Shown one piece after another: positions 51,581 through 59,802 of a DNA stretch of 64,000 nt. Each line of letters starts with the position of its first letter. Position 1 is the stretch's first letter. The translations under genes and the position numbers were made by a program. The notes under the pieces were generated by a model that saw nothing but the letters and a program-made list of their open reading frames with translations, was not told where the DNA came from and made no database searches. Source of the stretch: Halovivax limisalsi (GTDB taxonomy: Archaea > Halobacteriota > Halobacteria > Halobacteriales > Natrialbaceae). The stretch covers positions 2,976,001 through 3,040,000 of the forward strand of contig NZ_CP095757.1 of the NCBI RefSeq assembly GCF_023093535.1, given 5' to 3'.

Positions 51581-52808
51581 GCGATTCGAGGATCCGCGTC
51601 GTCCGGGCGACCGTCAGCTCCCAGGATCCCGGTCGGTCAGTCTCGGGCGGCGACCCGTCGGTGGTCGCGTCGACACCGGATCCGTCGCCGGCCAGCGCGG
51701 AGGTGGCAGGGGTGGCGGAATCGATCGAGCGCCGCCCGCCGACGCCCGTCGTCTCCGCCAGCGCCGCGTCGAGCGCCTCCGCGAACGCGGCCGGAGCGGC
51801 CTCGCCGACGAGTCGATCTCGCGACGTCGCGACCGGGCGGAGCTGGGGCAGGTCGGTCGCGACGACCGGCACGCCGGCGGCCTGGGCTTCGAGCACCGTC
51901 CGGGGAACGCCCTCCGCGCGACTGGGGAGGACGAGCGCGTCGGCCGCGCGATAGCAGGCGGGCATCGCCTCGTGCGGCACCTCGCCAAGAAACTGGACCG
52001 CCTCGCCCGCTTCCCGCGCGGTCGCGTCGAGCTCGGACCGCAACGGGCCGTCGCCGCAGACGTAGAGCGTCGCCGCCGGCCGGCGATCCCGCAGGCGATC
52101 GACCGCGTCGACGGCGAGGCCCGGTCGCTTGCCCTCGACGAGACGGCCGACGAAGAGCACCGCGTCGCCTTCGCCGGCGATCCGCTCGGTCACGGGGCCA
52201 CCGGGCGAGAAGCGTTCGCGGTCGATGCCGTTGGGAACGACGGCGATCGGCGTGCGAACCCCGTAGGATCGCAGGCGGCTCCGGTCGACGTCGGTGTAAC
52301 AGAACACGACGTCAGCGGCGTCCAGCGTCGCGCGGCCGAGGGTTCGCAGATAGGCCTCGATGTACCGCCGGGGCGCGTTCTGCGAGAACACGCCGTGGTT
52401 CGTGATCGCGAGCGGCGTCGATCCGAGCGTTCGCCTGAGAGCGGCGAGGTTCGTCGAGAAGTACAGGTGCGAGTGGGCGTGGATCACGTCGTACCCGTCG
52501 GCCCCCGCGAAGTGGCGCGCGAGACCGACGGAGACGTCGTTGCCGAGCGGGGAGACGGTGGGGTCGTACCGGCGGAGCGTGTACCCGCTCGCGGACGACG
52601 GGCCGTCGTCGTTCGCGGTACCGTTACCGGCAACGCGCCCCTCGCCAGTCACGCGTTCGACAGACGGCGCCGACGGATCGTGTCGGATGGTCAGGACCGT
52701 CACGTCGTGGCCCATCGCCGCCTGATCGCGACTCATCGCGTGGACGTGGTAGGCCGCGCCGCCGGTCACGTCCGGGTGAACGGTGTGTGCGATTCGGAGG
52801 ATCTTCAT
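51555..52808 (-). CDS. Family 4 glycosyltransferase (GT-B fold)
   Basis: A 417-residue GT-B enzyme. MKILRIAHTVHPDVTGGAAY is the usual N-terminus of GT4 proteins that bind a lipid-linked acceptor. The donor domain shows VLFVGRLVEGKRPGLAVDAV, LYVCGDGPLRSELDATAREA and the E-x7-E motif in RAEGVPRTVLEAQAAGVPVV. An Asp/Thr/Ser-rich insertion near residue 370 precedes the last helix. The start overlaps the sugar-phosphate transferase stop by 4 bp (ATGA), so the two genes form an operon. Confidence 0.9.
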   Translation of the reverse strand: MKILRIAHTVHPDVTGGAAYHVHAMSRDQAAMGHDVTVLTIRHDPSAPSVERVTGEGRVAGNGTANDDGPSSASGYTLRRYDPTVSPLGNDVSVGLARHFAGADGYDVIHAHSHLYFSTNLAALRRTLGSTPLAITNHGVFSQNAPRRYIEAYLRTLGRATLDAADVVFCYTDVDRSRLRSYGVRTPIAVVPNGIDRERFSPGGPVTERIAGEGDAVLFVGRLVEGKRPGLAVDAVDRLRDRRPAATLYVCGDGPLRSELDATAREAGEAVQFLGEVPHEAMPACYRAADALVLPSRAEGVPRTVLEAQAAGVPVVATDLPQLRPVATSRDRLVGEAAPAAFAEALDAALAETTGVGGRRSIDSATPATSALAGDGSGVDATTDGSPPETDRPGSWELTVARTTRILESLTEGDGFD

Positions 52809-54301
52809 GGTGAGTTCCCGCGGAGCCACCGGCGAAGGCGCCGGCGGAGGAGGTCGGTCACGTCCGCCCCGACGAAGCGAAGCTGGGCGGCGACGATCCG
52901 GCAGTCGAGGGCGAACGACTGGCTCTCGATGTATTGCCGGTCGAGTTCGAGTTTTCGAGGGCCGGTCGTGCTGCCGACGTCGTTGACCTGGGCGAGTCCC
53001 GTGAGGCCCGGCTTGACGTGCCAGCGAACCCGCCAGCCGGGCACGGCCGCCTCGATGAGGCGCTCCTCGTCGATCCAGTTCGCCCGCGGCCCGACGACGC
53101 TCATGTCGCCCCGAAGGACCGACCAGAGCTGCGGAATCTCGTCGAGGTGCGTGCGCCGTAGGACCCGGCCGACCGGCGTGATCCCCTCGGTCTCGCGGTC
53201 GGCCTGGGGCACCGGGTTCTCGCTCTCGGGGCGCATCGTCCTGAACTTTCGGACGCGAATCCGACCGCCGAACGCCGCGGTCCGGGTCTGCTGATAGAGG
53301 ATCGATCCGTTCGACTCGCGCGCGAGCGTCGCCGCGAGGGCGAGCGCCACCGGTGCCAGCACCAGGAGGCCGACGGTCGCGAACGCGACGTCGAACGCCC
53401 GCTTCGAGACGTGGGTGTACCACGGCCAGGGATCGACGGTCACCTCGACCAGCGAGCCGCCGGCGTCCCCGGCGATCAGCACGTCGTCCGCGAGGGACTC
53501 GTGACTCACGACGGCGAGGCCGTGGTCGAACGCGACCGCCAGCGAGCCGAAACACTCGCCGCGGTCCGGTTCGGGGAACGCCAGCGCGAGCGTGTCCACG
53601 TCGTGGCGACGCACCAGCGACTCCAGCCTGGAGAGGCCGCCGAGTCGCTCGGCGGGATTCGGATTCGCGACCACGCCGACACCGGCCCGACCGCCGTCGG
53701 TCGCCGTCGGCACCTCGGCGACGCGCTCGCGTCGCGCTGGCGATCCGCCCGGCGCGTCGCGTTCCGTCGCGCCCGTGCGTCCGGCGTCCACTCCGGTCGG
53801 GGGTGACACGAATCCGATCGGGTTCACGGCCAGGTCGTCGGTGACGGCCTCGATCACGGCCCGATCGTCACCGACGACGAGGACTCGATTTGGGCGCTCG
53901 CGTCGGCGAAGCAACCAGTAGTACGGCGGAAGCGACACGGCCAGAATCCCCCAGACGGGGACGAGCGCCCCCGCTGGAAGCGAAAGCGGTCCGTACCCCG
54001 ACCCGAGGGGCCAGAGCAGGAGGCACGCGAGCGTGAGTCGCCCGAGCGTCGTCGCGAGCAGCGACGTCACTCTGCGCGGTCGCGGACGATACATCGGTTC
54101 GAGCGCCAATCCGATCACGAGGGCAGCCCCACTCGTCGCGACGACGATCGCGGCCGCGTCGGGCGCATCGAGCGCGGTCGGGTCGATAGGCGGGCCGTAC
54201 CCCGGAGTTCGCCGCGCGTAAAGGCTCCAGACGGTCGCTACCGCGGCCAGCCCGGTCGTCCCGATCGCACTCGCCGCCCGATACCACCAGCCCGAGTGCA
54301 T
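52805..54301 (-). CDS. Polyprenyl-phosphate sugar-phosphate transferase (WbaP/bacterial sugar transferase type)
   Basis: A 498-residue membrane protein. Four to five N-terminal helices (about 10-135) are followed by a Rossmann-like middle domain (RVLVVGDDRAVIEAVTDDLA). The C-terminal catalytic domain has VSKRAFDVAFATVGLLVLAP, ILYQQTRTAAFGGRIRVRKF, FRTMRPESENP, RRTHLDEIPQLWSVLRGDM and VGPRANWIDEERLI. Members transfer a sugar phosphate from UDP-sugar to a polyprenyl phosphate, starting lipid-linked glycan synthesis on the cytoplasmic face. The ATG at 54301 is used. It is the likely initiating enzyme of this cluster. Confidence 0.92.
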   Translation of the reverse strand: MHSGWWYRAASAIGTTGLAAVATVWSLYARRTPGYGPPIDPTALDAPDAAAIVVATSGAALVIGLALEPMYRPRPRRVTSLLATTLGRLTLACLLLWPLGSGYGPLSLPAGALVPVWGILAVSLPPYYWLLRRRERPNRVLVVGDDRAVIEAVTDDLAVNPIGFVSPPTGVDAGRTGATERDAPGGSPARRERVAEVPTATDGGRAGVGVVANPNPAERLGGLSRLESLVRRHDVDTLALAFPEPDRGECFGSLAVAFDHGLAVVSHESLADDVLIAGDAGGSLVEVTVDPWPWYTHVSKRAFDVAFATVGLLVLAPVALALAATLARESNGSILYQQTRTAAFGGRIRVRKFRTMRPESENPVPQADRETEGITPVGRVLRRTHLDEIPQLWSVLRGDMSVVGPRANWIDEERLIEAAVPGWRVRWHVKPGLTGLAQVNDVGSTTGPRKLELDRQYIESQSFALDCRIVAAQLRFVGADVTDLLRRRLRRWLRGNSP

Positions 54302-54579
54302 CCGTCGTGGGGTCGCCCTCGCCGCTCTTAATGCCGGAGCCTCGTTCCGGCGACAACGCCACCCTACGCGGGAGTTACTGTTCGAATCCGGTCCAGGCGA
54401 TGCCGGGCGGTTGCGGGCGCCTCGGTGACGACGAGCGGGAAGGCCGAGCTTACAGCCGCGATTCGAGCCGCGATGAGCCGGGGAACGGCCCGTAGGCCGG
54501 CCCAAACGGCGTTGGCCTGGCCAACGTTTATTCCTCCGCTCGAAGCAGGCACTCGCAATTCGGGTCGACCGACACTCTC

Positions 54580-56487
54580 ATGTCTGATACGAAGGATCTC
54601 GACGTCGAACTCAGCTGGCGCGAGAAGGGGCGAGCGCTCTACCGGGTCGCGCTGTTTCAACCCTGGTTCGCCGCCGGGGTGATCGCTCTCTCGCTCGTCG
54701 CCGCGCTGCTCGAGGGAATCGGACTCACGTTCATCCAGCCCATCATCGAGGTCGCCCAGGGCTCGGCCGACGCCGCCGAGTCGTCGGCGCTCGTGGGGCT
54801 GTTCCTCGCGGCGTACGACCGGCTCGGGCTCCCCTTCACGCTCGGCTCGCTCGTCGCCGGGGTGGCCGTCGTGATGACGATCCGCTACACGACGTCGTTC
54901 CTGGTCGGCTGGTTCCGGGCCGCGATCGAGACGCGCTACGTCAGGCACCTCCAGGAGGAGGCGTTCACAACGGCGCTGGACGCCGAGGTGGCGTACTTCG
55001 ACCAGGAGGGCTCCGACGACATCCTGAACGCGATCGTCACGCAGGCGGAGTACGCCGGCCGCGTCATCCGCTACGCGATCAACACCATCGAACAGGGCCT
55101 GCTCGCCCTGATGTACTTCGCCGTCGCGGTGGTCATCGCGCCCGCACTGGCCGTCGTGACCGCGGCGTTTCTCGGGACCGCGACCGTCCTCTTCCGGAAC
55201 GTCCTCCAGGGCGGCTACTCGCTCGGCGACGAGGTTGCCGACGCGAAGGAGGGGATCCAGTCGAACGCGCAGGCCGGCACGCAGGGCATCAGGGACGTGA
55301 AGGTCTTCGGCATGGTCGAGGAGCTAAAGCGCGGGTTCGTCAGCGCGGCCGACTCCTTCGAGCGCGCCCGCATCGCCCTCCTGCGCAACGACGCCGCGAT
55401 CCAGAACTTCTACCAGCTCACCGTCGCCGTCTCGGTGTTCGGCCTCATCTACGTCGCGCTGACGTTCCTCTCGCTGTCGGTGGGCGAACTCGGCGTCTTC
55501 CTCTTCGCGATGTTCCAGCTCGGCCCGAAGGTGAGCAGCCTGAATCGCTACCTCTACCGGGTCGAGGGCGAGCTCCCGCACCTGGTCCGCACGCAGGCGT
55601 TCGTCGAGGAACTCCAGCGCCACCGCGAACCTACGTCGGGCGCGACGGCGGGGGCTGACGCGGACGCGACGGCGGACCCGGACTCGGGCGCGACGGCGAC
55701 GTCCAACTCGAGCGCGACGGGGACTCCCGACGGCGGCGCGACCGCGACGCCCGTCTCGATCGACGAGTTCGCGTTCGACGACGTCCACTTCAGCTACGAG
55801 ACGAGCGACGAGTCGGTCCTGCAGGGCGTCTCCTTCGCGTTCGAGCGCGGCGACTTCGTCGCGTTCGTCGGGCCCTCGGGCGCCGGCAAGTCCACGATCG
55901 CGTCGCTGTTCGCCCGGCTCTACGAACCCGATTCAGGCCAGATCCGCGCCGACGGGACGCCGATCGACGCGTTCGACGTGAGCGAGTGGCGCGATCGCGT
56001 CTCGATCGTCCGCCAGGACCCGCACGTCTTCAACGAGTCGCTCCGTCGCAATATCACGATCGGCAAGCGAGACGCGAGCCAGGCCGAGATCGAGCGGGTC
56101 GCCCGGATCGCCCGCGTCACCGAGTTCCTCGACGAACTGCCCGAGGGCTACGACACGGTACTCGGCGACCAGGGCGTGAAGCTCTCCGGCGGCCAGCGCC
56201 AGCGCGTCGCGCTCGCCCGCGCCCTCCTCAAGGACGCCGACCTCCTGATCCTCGACGAGGCGACGAGCGATCTCGATACCGGCCTCGAACGCGAGGTCCA
56301 CGAGGGCATCGAAGCGATGGAGCGCGACTACGCCATGCTCGTCATCGCCCACCGCCTCTCGACGGTCACCAACGCCGACCGGATCTACACCATGGAGGAC
56401 GGACGGATCGTCGAGGACGGCCCCCACCGCGAACTCGTCGACGCCGACGGGACGTACTCGACGCTGTACGCGATGCAATCGGCCTGA
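54580..56487 (+). CDS. ABC transporter, fused TMD-NBD half transporter (MsbA/heteropolysaccharide exporter-like)
   Basis: A 635-residue half transporter. Six helices occupy about 25-330 (WFAAGVIALSLVAALLEGIG and following). The nucleotide-binding domain has Walker A FVGPSGAGKSTIASLFARLY, the signature LSGGQRQRVALARALL, Walker B DLLILDEATSDLD and an H-loop VIAHRLST. Between the two parts, residues about 350-390 are an Ala/Asp/Gly/Thr-rich linker with a repeated SGAT-like pattern. MsbA-type proteins flip lipid-linked oligosaccharides or lipids across the membrane. No Wzx-type flippase was recognised in the window, so this may do that job. Confidence 0.92.
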   Translation: MSDTKDLDVELSWREKGRALYRVALFQPWFAAGVIALSLVAALLEGIGLTFIQPIIEVAQGSADAAESSALVGLFLAAYDRLGLPFTLGSLVAGVAVVMTIRYTTSFLVGWFRAAIETRYVRHLQEEAFTTALDAEVAYFDQEGSDDILNAIVTQAEYAGRVIRYAINTIEQGLLALMYFAVAVVIAPALAVVTAAFLGTATVLFRNVLQGGYSLGDEVADAKEGIQSNAQAGTQGIRDVKVFGMVEELKRGFVSAADSFERARIALLRNDAAIQNFYQLTVAVSVFGLIYVALTFLSLSVGELGVFLFAMFQLGPKVSSLNRYLYRVEGELPHLVRTQAFVEELQRHREPTSGATAGADADATADPDSGATATSNSSATGTPDGGATATPVSIDEFAFDDVHFSYETSDESVLQGVSFAFERGDFVAFVGPSGAGKSTIASLFARLYEPDSGQIRADGTPIDAFDVSEWRDRVSIVRQDPHVFNESLRRNITIGKRDASQAEIERVARIARVTEFLDELPEGYDTVLGDQGVKLSGGQRQRVALARALLKDADLLILDEATSDLDTGLEREVHEGIEAMERDYAMLVIAHRLSTVTNADRIYTMEDGRIVEDGPHRELVDADGTYSTLYAMQSA

Positions 56488-56495
56488 TTGGGTTC

Positions 56496-56515
56496 GAGAG
56501 AGAGAGAGAGAGAGA
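56496..56515. repeat. Dinucleotide microsatellite, (GA)10
   Basis: Ten GA units lie just after the ABC transporter stop, in a short convergent intergenic region. Such simple repeats are uncommon in GC-rich archaeal genomes. Confidence 0.95.
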
Positions 56516-56626
56516 ACGGCTCGCGGGGTCGCTGTGAAACCGACCGTACGCGTCGTATCGGGCGGTCCGACCGGGCGGTGAGCGACCGGCTGGTCGGAGG
56601 CAAAGAACGCCGCCCGCGGCAGAAAC

Positions 56627-56645
56627 CACCGCCTCGAAGGCGGTG
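56627..56645. terminator. Perfect 8-bp hairpin between convergent genes
   Basis: CACCGCCT-CGA-AGGCGGTG forms an 8-bp stem with a 3-base loop between the ABC transporter (plus) and amphi-Trp (minus) ends. No T-run follows, so terminator function is uncertain; it may only shield transcript ends. Confidence 0.4.
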
Positions 56646-56689
56646 AGCGGGTCCTCGAAGCGGACGCGAAGTGCCCAATTGGCTTGGTT

Positions 56690-56983
56690 TCACGCGACGT
56701 CCGGCGGTTCGTCGTCGCTGCCGCCGGGCAGCTCCATCTCGATCTCGAGTTCCGGGTCTTCGACGCCGTCGAACTCGATCTCCAACTCGATCGGTTCCCC
56801 GAAGTCGAACGGTAGTTCCCACTCGTCGCCGACGAGCGTAACGGTGTCCTCGTCCCGCAGTTGTTCGCCCAGTTCGATCAGAAACTCACCGGCGTCGCTC
56901 GCGGTGAGACGGTACTCCCGTTCGAAGTTCCGTCCGGGTCGTATCGTCGTCGGGCCGTCGGCAGTGGATTCGTCGGCTCCCAT
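56690..56983 (-). CDS. Amphi-Trp domain protein
   Basis: A 97-residue acidic protein. The domain is seen in FEREYRLTASDAGEFLIELG, GEQLRDEDTVTLVGDEWELP and PIELEIEFDGVEDPELEIEM, with the Trp of the amphi-Trp motif in DEWELPF. The family occurs in archaea and bacteria and has no settled function. It overlaps the stop of the small upstream gene by one base. Confidence 0.87.
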   Translation of the reverse strand: MGADESTADGPTTIRPGRNFEREYRLTASDAGEFLIELGEQLRDEDTVTLVGDEWELPFDFGEPIELEIEFDGVEDPELEIEMELPGGSDDEPPDVA

Positions 56984-57147
56984 TATCGAATAACGTCGAT
57001 CGTAAGCGTGCTCGCGATCCAGCCGTCCGTATTCTCCGTCTCGGTGAAGACGTACCGGTCCGTTAGTTCGTGTGCCGTGATCAGCGGTCTCTCGTCGTCG
57101 GCGTCCGTCTCGGTGCCGGCGGTCTCCGGTTCGGCCTGCGATTCCAT
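56983..57147 (-). CDS. Small acidic protein (DUF7331-like)
   Basis: A 54-residue protein, MESQAEPETAGTETDADDER at the start. The second half, DRYVFTETENTDGWIAST, resembles the small DUF7331 haloarchaeal family I recall, in which a Y-x-x-x-x-x-x-x-x-x-W-I core is kept. The ATG at 57147 is used. It forms a two-gene unit with amphi-Trp, and a perfect palindrome lies just upstream. Confidence 0.55.
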   Translation of the reverse strand: MESQAEPETAGTETDADDERPLITAHELTDRYVFTETENTDGWIASTLTIDVIR

Positions 57148-57160
57148 GGACGTGCGCGAT

Positions 57161-57174
57161 TTAGGCCGGCCTAA
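57161..57174. promoter_or_regulatory. Perfect palindrome TTAGGCCGGCCTAA, candidate metal-regulator operator
   Basis: The 14-bp site TTAGG-CCGG-CCTAA lies 14 bp before the ATG at 57147. Half-sites and spacing resemble operators of DtxR/SirR/MntR-type metal regulators. A related, imperfect site with the same spacing (TTTGG-TGTG-CCTAG) overlaps the promoter of the Dps operon at 59151-59164. Confidence 0.5.
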
Positions 57175-57376
57175 TCCAATAAAGCTTCCTGTTCTCCCGT
57201 CGCGACAACGTACCGACCACCGCGCGTGTCCGCCGAACCGTTTCCGATCGGTCCTCGCCACGACCCGGTACCGCGTGGCGGCGTTGCCGCCACGGCATTC
57301 AGTTGCGGGCAGGCGGCCCGCAACTCGCTCGGTGCAAAACCGTCATGGGGAAAGGCCGACGGGTCGGCCTCCGTCG

Positions 57377-57958
57377 TCACCGCCGGGACACCGTGTTCGC
57401 GTGGCGCACGACGAGCGTCTCGTCGGCGAGGTACCGCTCGAGGACGTGCGCGTCCGCTTCGAGCGTCTTCAGATGGTTGCGCAGGAGCTCGCTCGTCGTC
57501 GGATCGCCGACTCGGTCCGCCAGTTCGATGTGTTCGCGCCGCTGCACCGCGAGCGTCGCGTAGCCATCGAGGTCGCGCTCGAGCGACGAGCGGATATCGT
57601 AGTGGTGGGCCGCCTCGATGTACAGCGGCGCGTGCTGGCGGATGCCCATCGGCCCGCAGGCCGGAACGCCGCCGAGTGCGGTGATTCGGACGGCGATATC
57701 GTCGGTCATCTCCGTGAGTCGGTCGGCGGCGGCCGCGAGGAAGTCGCCGATCGGCCTCGATTCGGCACCCTCGACGAGCCAGAAATGCTTGCGAACCTGA
57801 TTGAAGAGGATGTACAGCCCCGCCATCTCCTCGTTCAGGGCCGCGACCAGTTCCTCGGCGACGTCCCGTTCGATGCCGAGCGCGTTGTCGGCGACCGCGC
57901 CCCACTCCTGACGGACGTGAGCGGAATCGGGACTCCGGAGATGCGGCGTACTCGTCAT
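57377..57958 (-). CDS. Dps-family protein, third of three, ferroxidase residues lost
   Basis: A 193-residue ferritin-like protein. The Dps-type core is seen as LYILFNQVRKHFWLVEGAES and RITALGGVPACGPMGIRQHA. Compared with the first gene, the four ferroxidase positions (His52, His64, Asp79 and Glu83 there) are Phe59, Gly71, Asp86 and Val90 here, so only the Asp remains. It probably cannot oxidise iron by itself, and may form mixed cages with an active subunit or have another role. It overlaps the second gene's stop by 4 bp (ATGA), so they share a message. Confidence 0.87.
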   Translation of the reverse strand: MTSTPHLRSPDSAHVRQEWGAVADNALGIERDVAEELVAALNEEMAGLYILFNQVRKHFWLVEGAESRPIGDFLAAAADRLTEMTDDIAVRITALGGVPACGPMGIRQHAPLYIEAAHHYDIRSSLERDLDGYATLAVQRREHIELADRVGDPTTSELLRNHLKTLEADAHVLERYLADETLVVRHANTVSRR

Positions 57959-58536
57959 CGGTCCGTCAGCACCTCCGCTCGAACGAGCGTCTCGGCTTCG
58001 AGCGCTCGCTCGATGACGTGGGCGTCCGCCTCGAGGCGTTCGAGGTGGTCCCGGAGCAGTTCGGCCGTGCCCGGATCGCCCCGTTCCTCCGCGAGCGCGA
58101 CGTGGTCGCGCATCCCGGCGATCAGGGTCGCGTACCCCTCGAGGTCGCCCTCCAGGGATGCACGGAGGTCGTAGCGGTGCTCGGCCTCGAGCCGTACCTC
58201 GGCCCGTTCCTGAATCGTCGGCGGCGTGTTCGGGGGAATCCCGCCAAGTTCGACGATCCGAATCGCGAGCGCGTCGTTCATCGCCCGCAGGCGCTTGTAG
58301 GCGTCCTCGAGGAAGTCTGCGAGTGCCTCGTGTTCGGCGCCCGCCGCCGTCCAGAAGTGCTTGCGAAGCAGGTAGAACAGGTTGAACGATCCCGCGTGGT
58401 CGACGCTCAGGGCGTCGACGATCACGTCGGCGTCCGCGCGGTCGACCCGGAGCGCGTTCTCCGCGACGGAGCCCCACGCCTGTCGGCGTTCGCCCGTCTC
58501 GGGCTCCCGGACGAGTCGGCCCTGTTTCTGTGCCAT
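57955..58536 (-). CDS. Dps-family protein, second of three, ferroxidase residues lost
   Basis: A 193-residue ferritin-like protein. The core is FNLFYLLRKHFWTAAGAEHE and DALAIRIVELGGIPPNTPPT. By alignment with the first gene the ferroxidase positions are Phe61, Ala73, Asp88 and Ile92, so three of four ligands are missing. The gene lies 12 bp downstream of the first Dps gene and overlaps the third. Length and overall order match Dps proteins of haloarchaea, which usually form 12-subunit cages. Confidence 0.87.
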   Translation of the reverse strand: MAQKQGRLVREPETGERRQAWGSVAENALRVDRADADVIVDALSVDHAGSFNLFYLLRKHFWTAAGAEHEALADFLEDAYKRLRAMNDALAIRIVELGGIPPNTPPTIQERAEVRLEAEHRYDLRASLEGDLEGYATLIAGMRDHVALAEERGDPGTAELLRDHLERLEADAHVIERALEAETLVRAEVLTDR

Positions 58537-58548
58537 GTTGGGACCAGT

Positions 58549-59097
58549 TCAGTGGGTGGCGCTCTCGAGGACCAGGGTGTCGTCTTCGAGGTAGTGCTCG
58601 AAGTGGTGCCCGTCCTCCTCGAGCTCGACGAGGATCTCGCGCAACAGCTCGGCGGTCGCGGGGTCGCCGAGGTTCTCGGCGAGTTCGATCCTGTCGCGCA
58701 TCGACTCGATGATCTCGCCGTAGATCTCGAGGTCGTTCTCGAACATGGTGCGGACGTCGTAGACGTCCTCGCCCTCGAACTCGACGGTCGCGCGCTCTTC
58801 GAGGTTCGACGGGCCCGAGACGGGGACGCCGCCCAGCGCCTGCGCGCGCTCTGCGATCTCGTCGGCACCCGCCTCGACGCGTTCGTAGGCCTCCTCGAGG
58901 AACTCGTGGAGCGGGAGGAACTCGGCGCCCTCGACGACCCAGTGATGCTTCTTGAGCTGGTGGTAGAGGACGTACGAGTTGGCCAGTTCGGAGTTCAGCG
59001 CGTCGACGATCTGCTCGGCCTTGTCCCGGTCGAGCCGGAGCGCGTTTTCGTCGACGGTCCCGGCCCGTTGACGGACGGTCGTCTCTTGGGAGTTCAT
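58549..59097 (-). CDS. dpsA: Dps-type ferritin (DpsA), complete ferroxidase centre
   Basis: A 182-residue DpsA. It stores iron and protects DNA from Fenton chemistry in a 12-subunit cage. The ferroxidase set is complete: His52 (in KKHHWVVEGAE), His64 (in LPLHEFLEEAYE), Asp79 and Glu83 (in ADEIAERAQALGG). These positions match those I recall for the Halobacterium DpsA structure. The ATG at 59097 is used rather than the GTG one codon before. A strong TATA-like element with a DtxR-like box lies upstream, so iron control is likely. It starts a three-gene operon. Confidence 0.95.
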   Translation of the reverse strand: MNSQETTVRQRAGTVDENALRLDRDKAEQIVDALNSELANSYVLYHQLKKHHWVVEGAEFLPLHEFLEEAYERVEAGADEIAERAQALGGVPVSGPSNLEERATVEFEGEDVYDVRTMFENDLEIYGEIIESMRDRIELAENLGDPATAELLREILVELEEDGHHFEHYLEDDTLVLESATH

Positions 59098-59140
59098 CAC
59101 ACGGGTGATAGGCCCTCGACCACCTTATACCTTTCATCTA

Positions 59141-59164
59141 TCCTATATTTTTTGGTGTGCCTAG
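59141..59164 (-). promoter_or_regulatory. Dps operon promoter: TATA-like element with overlapping metal-regulator-like box
   Basis: Minus-strand CCAAAAAATATAGG lies about 45 bp before the dpsA ATG and stands out in GC-rich DNA. On the plus strand TTTGG-TGTG-CCTAG (59151-59164) overlaps it and has the same half-site spacing as the perfect palindrome at 57161. A bound regulator here would block TFB/TBP. Confidence 0.6.
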
Positions 59165-59299
59165 ATCCGCCGGCGATCTCGGGGCGGCGAAGTCTCGGAT
59201 GACCCGCCGAGCGCCGCGGTCGGGCCGTCGCCCGGCCGTGCGGTAGCGTGGGGAGCGACGGTTCGAAACCTCCTTCGGGTTGCGGTGGCCCGAACCGGT

Positions 59300-59734
59300 A
59301 TGGAGAGTGCTCCGCCGACGGCCGACGACGAAGCGCTGCTCGAACGCCTCGTCGAGACGAACGAGCGCACGTTCGACCCCGAGTTCTTCGACGGCGCCCA
59401 CATCGTCACCGCGGGCGTTCGGACGACCGACGGCTCCGTCTACGAGGGCGTGAGTTTACCGGCGAGCGTCGGCCGCGCGTCGATGTGCGGGGAACCCGTC
59501 GCGCTGGGCTCCGCGATCGCCGACGGGCACGGCCACGACGAGATCGAGACCTGCGCCGCCGTCTCGTACCCGATGCCGTCCCACGACGCGACCGAAGCAC
59601 GGATCATTCCGCCGTGCGGGTCCTGCCGGGAGCTGTTGGCGGATTACGACGAGGAGCTGCGCGTCATCGTCCCCGTCGATGGGGAGAACCGGGTCGTCAG
59701 CGCCGTCGACCTGCTCCCGACCCGGACGTGGTGA
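59300..59734 (+). CDS. Cytidine deaminase-like enzyme
   Basis: A 144-residue zinc deaminase. The first zinc motif reads MCGEPVALGSAI where CDA proteins usually have C-A-E; the second is IPPCGSCRELLADYDEEL. The size and order match homotetrameric cytidine or blasticidin-S deaminase-like proteins. The ATG at 59300 is used; the frame is open for five residues upstream. It is divergent from the Dps operon. Confidence 0.88.
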   Translation: MESAPPTADDEALLERLVETNERTFDPEFFDGAHIVTAGVRTTDGSVYEGVSLPASVGRASMCGEPVALGSAIADGHGHDEIETCAAVSYPMPSHDATEARIIPPCGSCRELLADYDEELRVIVPVDGENRVVSAVDLLPTRTW

Positions 59735-59802
59735 GGGCGGCTCGCAACGGACAGGTTCGGCCGATTGAAACCCCGGAACGTCTCGGGCGGCGTCCGACGA
59801 AC

